A stretch of DNA of 64,000 nt, taken from contig DATHWP010000007.1 in assembly GCA_035460505.1 (NCBI GenBank), positions 41,250 through 105,249 on the forward strand. Reading direction: 5' to 3'. Below, piece after piece: positions 61,443-64,000 of the stretch (position 1 is its first letter; every line of letters begins with the position of its first letter). Below the pieces are notes generated by a model, which was given only the letters and a program-made list of their open reading frames with translations, was not told the DNA's origin and did not search any database. Origin of the DNA: Methyloradius sp035460505. GTDB lineage: Bacteria; Pseudomonadota; Gammaproteobacteria; Burkholderiales; Methylophilaceae. The position numbers and the translations under genes are program-made.

Positions 61443-61870
61443 TAGGCTCAGGTAATGGTTTTAGCGCTGGTAAACACCAAGCGCCAATGGCGGAAATCAA
61501 TACCACGCCATTAGTCGATGTCATGCTGGTGCTTTTAGTGATTTTTATCATCACCGCACCTTTGCTCACACATGCGGTAAAAATAGATTTGCCACAGGCC
61601 AGCAGCCAGCCCCTGCCTGAAAAGCCAGAAGTCATTTCATTATCCATTGATCAAGATGGCAAGGCATACTGGAATGATGTGCCGATGGTCGAAGGCGAAT
61701 TGCAACCTCGGCTAAAAGAGGCTGCCAAGCAGGAACCACAGCCTGAAGTTCATATCCGCGCAGATAAAGAGACCCGCTACCAAGTGCTTGCCGAAATCAT
61801 GGCGGATGCACAAAATGCAGGCATTAAAAAATTAGGGTTTGTTAGCCAGCCCAACGCATCAGGCAATTAG
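61439..61870 (+). CDS. exbD: ExbD biopolymer transport protein
   Basis: The 143-aa protein has one membrane helix with the functional Asp in EINTTPLVDVMLVLLVIFIITAPL and a periplasmic domain ending VHIRADKETRYQVLAEIMADAQNAGIKKLGFVS. Last gene of the tonB-exbB-exbD operon. Confidence 0.94.
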   Translation: MIGSGNGFSAGKHQAPMAEINTTPLVDVMLVLLVIFIITAPLLTHAVKIDLPQASSQPLPEKPEVISLSIDQDGKAYWNDVPMVEGELQPRLKEAAKQEPQPEVHIRADKETRYQVLAEIMADAQNAGIKKLGFVSQPNASGN

Positions 61871-61878
61871 TAATCACA

Positions 61879-61914
61879 AGTTAGGTCAGGCTAGGCTTGC
61901 TAGCTGATCTAACT
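61879..61914 (+). terminator. Inverted repeat after exbD
   Basis: AGTTAGGTCAG (61879-61889) pairs with CTGATCTAACT (61904-61914) with one G-U pair and a 14-nt loop. It has no T-run, so it is either a rho-dependent 3' end or an mRNA-stabilising hairpin. The remaining gap to 62138 shows no gene. Confidence 0.4.
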
Positions 61915-62138
61915 TCCAGTTCTCAATTCAGCAACATTCGAAATACTTCTCCATTCTACGGCCTGCTTTTTGCTAGATTAGCTGACAACGACTGCTGAAT
62001 AAGCTATCTTTATTCCAAGCATGTGTTTTAGCGTTTCTGCGTGATCACAAACTTGTCATTCTCGGCATTTATAGTGTTTAGCCATGATAAGTCTGGCGTC
62101 ATTTTCGTTCTGTGAATTGATATCGAAAGAATCGGCTT

Positions 62139-64000
62139 ATGACCACTCCAAAAGCAAAAGCGACTTCAAAAAAATCAGCCAATGCTGTAATCACATCAGA
62201 GCAAACGCCTGTTGTGCAGGCTTTGCAGAATCATTTGGTATTTTCATCAGGTAAAACCAGCGATACCGCCACCCGACGTGACTGGTACTCCGCCGCGGCA
62301 CATACAGTGCGTGACCATGTAATGGAACGCTGGGTGAAAACGCGTGACGAGAATCGGGCGCGCGACCCCAAGCGTGTGTATTACCTTTCATTAGAGTTCT
62401 TAATTGGGCGCATGCTCTCAAATGCCGCACTGAATTTGGGCATTGACAGCAAAGTCAGTGAGGGTTTGACCGAGCTTGGACATAACCTTGAAAATGTTGT
62501 GGAGATGGAAACTGACGCTGCGCTTGGTAACGGTGGTTTAGGCCGTTTGGCCGCCTGTTTCCTGGATTCAATGGCCACCATGAATATTCCTGGCACTGGA
62601 CATGGCATCCGCTATGAATACGGCATGTTTCGGCAGTCAATCGAAAAAGGCCAGCAGATAGAGAACCCTGATAACTGGCTGCGCTACGGCAATATCTGGG
62701 AATTTCAGCGTCCTGAACATACGCATACCATCAAATTTTTCGGCAAAGTGGTTGAAGTGCAAGATAAGCAGGGTTCGACCAAATACCACTGGGTAGATTA
62801 CGAGTCTGTGGTAGCAATGGCTTACGATGTGCCTATCCCAGGCTATAACACGCAAACCGTGAATAATTTGCGCCTGTGGTCAGCAAAGGCAACTAAAGAA
62901 TTCGATTTACGTCAGTTCAACGATGGCAATTATGAAAAAGCGGTTGAAGGGCGTAATGATACCGAGAGCATTTCCAAGGTGCTTTATCCCAACGATACGT
63001 CGGCTTCAGGCCGTGAGTTGCGTTTGAAGCAGCAATATTTCTTCGTCTCCGCTGCGATTCAAGACATCATCCATCTCTTCCTGCTGAAGAATAGCGATTG
63101 GGACAAATTACCCGAAAAAGTCGCCATTCAGTTGAATGATACACACCCAGCCATTGCGGTTGCCGAGTTGATGCATCAGTTGGTGGATATGCATCATCTA
63201 GAGTGGGATTATGCATGGAAGCTGAGCGTCAAGATTTTTGGCTACACCAATCATACCTTGATGCCAGAAGCGCTTGAAACCTGGTCTGTAGAGCTGTTTG
63301 GTAGTTTGTTGCCACGCCATCTGGATATTATCTACAAGATCAATTACGAGTTCTTGCAGATGGTGAATCATAAATTCCCTGGTGATACTGATTTACTCAC
63401 GCGAGTCTCGATCATTGATGAAACGCATGGCCGTCGCGTGCGTATGGCGCATCTGGCGATTGTCGGTAGCCATACAGTGAACGGTGTTGCCGCCTTACAT
63501 AGTGAGCTCCTCAAAACCATATTGTTTGACGACTTCAACCGTATTTATCCAGGTAAGTTCATCAATATCACCAATGGCATTACGCCCCGTCGCTGGTTGA
63601 ATCAATGTAATCCTGGCCTCGTTAAATTGATGACCAGTAAAATCGGTAGTGACTTCCACAGTGATTTGTCCAAGCTTAGCGCTTTGACCCCGTTGGCAGA
63701 AAATGCCTCGTTCCGTAAAGCGTTCAGGGACATCAAGCACGCCAATAAAGTACGTTTGGCAGAGCGTATCGAAAAACTCACGAGTGTCAGGTTAAACCCA
63801 GATAGCTTGTTTGATGTGCAAATCAAGCGCATTCACGAATACAAGCGCCAGCTATTAAACCTGTTGCATGTCATCACGCTGTATAACCGCATTCGCTCTG
63901 GTCAGGCTGCAGATGCCGCGCCGCGCACCGTGATTTTTGGCGGTAAAGCAGCACCTGGTTACTGGATGGCCAAGCAGATTATTCGCCTGATCAATGATGT
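62139..64000 (+). CDS. glgP: Glycogen/alpha-glucan phosphorylase (3' truncated by window)
   Basis: 620 codons are present and the frame is open to the window edge; the family is ~820 aa. Visible family segments are TRRDWYSAAAHTVRDHVMERW, RVYYLSLEFLIGRML, the GNGGLGRLAACFLDSMA motif, GHGIRYEYGMFRQ, IQLNDTHPAIAVAELMHQ, NVTNGITPRRW-like ITNGITPRRWLNQCNPGL and KRIHEYKRQLLN. It releases glucose 1-phosphate from storage polysaccharide. The pyridoxal-phosphate Lys lies beyond the end. A weak GAAAGA site precedes the ATG. Separate from the iron cluster. Confidence 0.95.
   Translation, partial: MTTPKAKATSKKSANAVITSEQTPVVQALQNHLVFSSGKTSDTATRRDWYSAAAHTVRDHVMERWVKTRDENRARDPKRVYYLSLEFLIGRMLSNAALNLGIDSKVSEGLTELGHNLENVVEMETDAALGNGGLGRLAACFLDSMATMNIPGTGHGIRYEYGMFRQSIEKGQQIENPDNWLRYGNIWEFQRPEHTHTIKFFGKVVEVQDKQGSTKYHWVDYESVVAMAYDVPIPGYNTQTVNNLRLWSAKATKEFDLRQFNDGNYEKAVEGRNDTESISKVLYPNDTSASGRELRLKQQYFFVSAAIQDIIHLFLLKNSDWDKLPEKVAIQLNDTHPAIAVAELMHQLVDMHHLEWDYAWKLSVKIFGYTNHTLMPEALETWSVELFGSLLPRHLDIIYKINYEFLQMVNHKFPGDTDLLTRVSIIDETHGRRVRMAHLAIVGSHTVNGVAALHSELLKTILFDDFNRIYPGKFINITNGITPRRWLNQCNPGLVKLMTSKIGSDFHSDLSKLSALTPLAENASFRKAFRDIKHANKVRLAERIEKLTSVRLNPDSLFDVQIKRIHEYKRQLLNLLHVITLYNRIRSGQAADAAPRTVIFGGKAAPGYWMAKQIIRLIND

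Overview
The window looks like a chromosomal segment of a betaproteobacterium, most likely a Methylophilaceae (Methylotenera-like) methylotroph. This is an inference from the core order degP-lepA-lepB-DUF4845-rnc-era-recO-pdxJ-acpS and from general protein character; no rRNA or database search is available.

Region 1 (1-14.5 kb) is conserved housekeeping. It holds the end of a Do-family protease, the translation/RNA/pyridoxal cluster lepA to acpS, a periplasmic protein with two related halves, tcdA, an alkylation-repair operon (ada-alkB-alkA) with an Ada-box-like site, htpG behind a sigma32-like promoter, and a stand-alone ribosomal protein S4 gene whose product resembles the cyanobacterial/plastid zinc-free form.

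Region 2 (about 14,561-51,182) is interpreted as one 36.6 kb Tn7-like transposon. A 25-bp sequence lies at 14,565-14,589 and, perfectly inverted, at 51,154-51,178. Further copies of its core lie just inside each end, like TnsB-binding sites. Inside are tnsA, tnsB and tnsC (minus strand), an XRE regulator, an unknown 304-aa protein, two TniQ-family proteins with identically spaced zinc ligands, and a 67-aa DUF2384-like protein coupled to the second TniQ.

The left cargo (14.7-33.8 kb) is a type I secretion island. Two giant RTX proteins share a carrier region and secretion tail but have unrelated N-terminal domains (one a predicted lytic transglycosylase). Each is preceded by an unrelated exported protein that may be its immunity factor. 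Outer-membrane (TolC-like), ABC and membrane-fusion subunits are encoded alongside. The block shows a tandem duplication: a tolC 3' remnant and a near-identical upstream region precede the first unit. Both upstream regions carry a sigma54-type -24/-12 promoter and a palindrome about 140 bp upstream.

The right cargo (45.6-51.0 kb) is a compact four-gene operon: a protein with two GHKL ATPase modules (MutL/Hsp90-like plus histidine-kinase-like), a receiver-like protein, an HNH nuclease and an Eco57I-class adenine methyltransferase. It looks like a signalling-type defence or restriction-modification system and is the best candidate here for an undescribed system.

Region 3 (51.2-61.9 kb) is an iron/heme uptake island with three Fur-box-like sites: two hemP genes, two TonB-dependent receptors, a DUF6607-like protein, a PiuC/YbiX hydroxylase, a PepSY-like protein, cytochrome b561 and tonB-exbB-exbD. 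The window ends inside a glycogen phosphorylase gene. No tRNA, rRNA or CRISPR array was seen.
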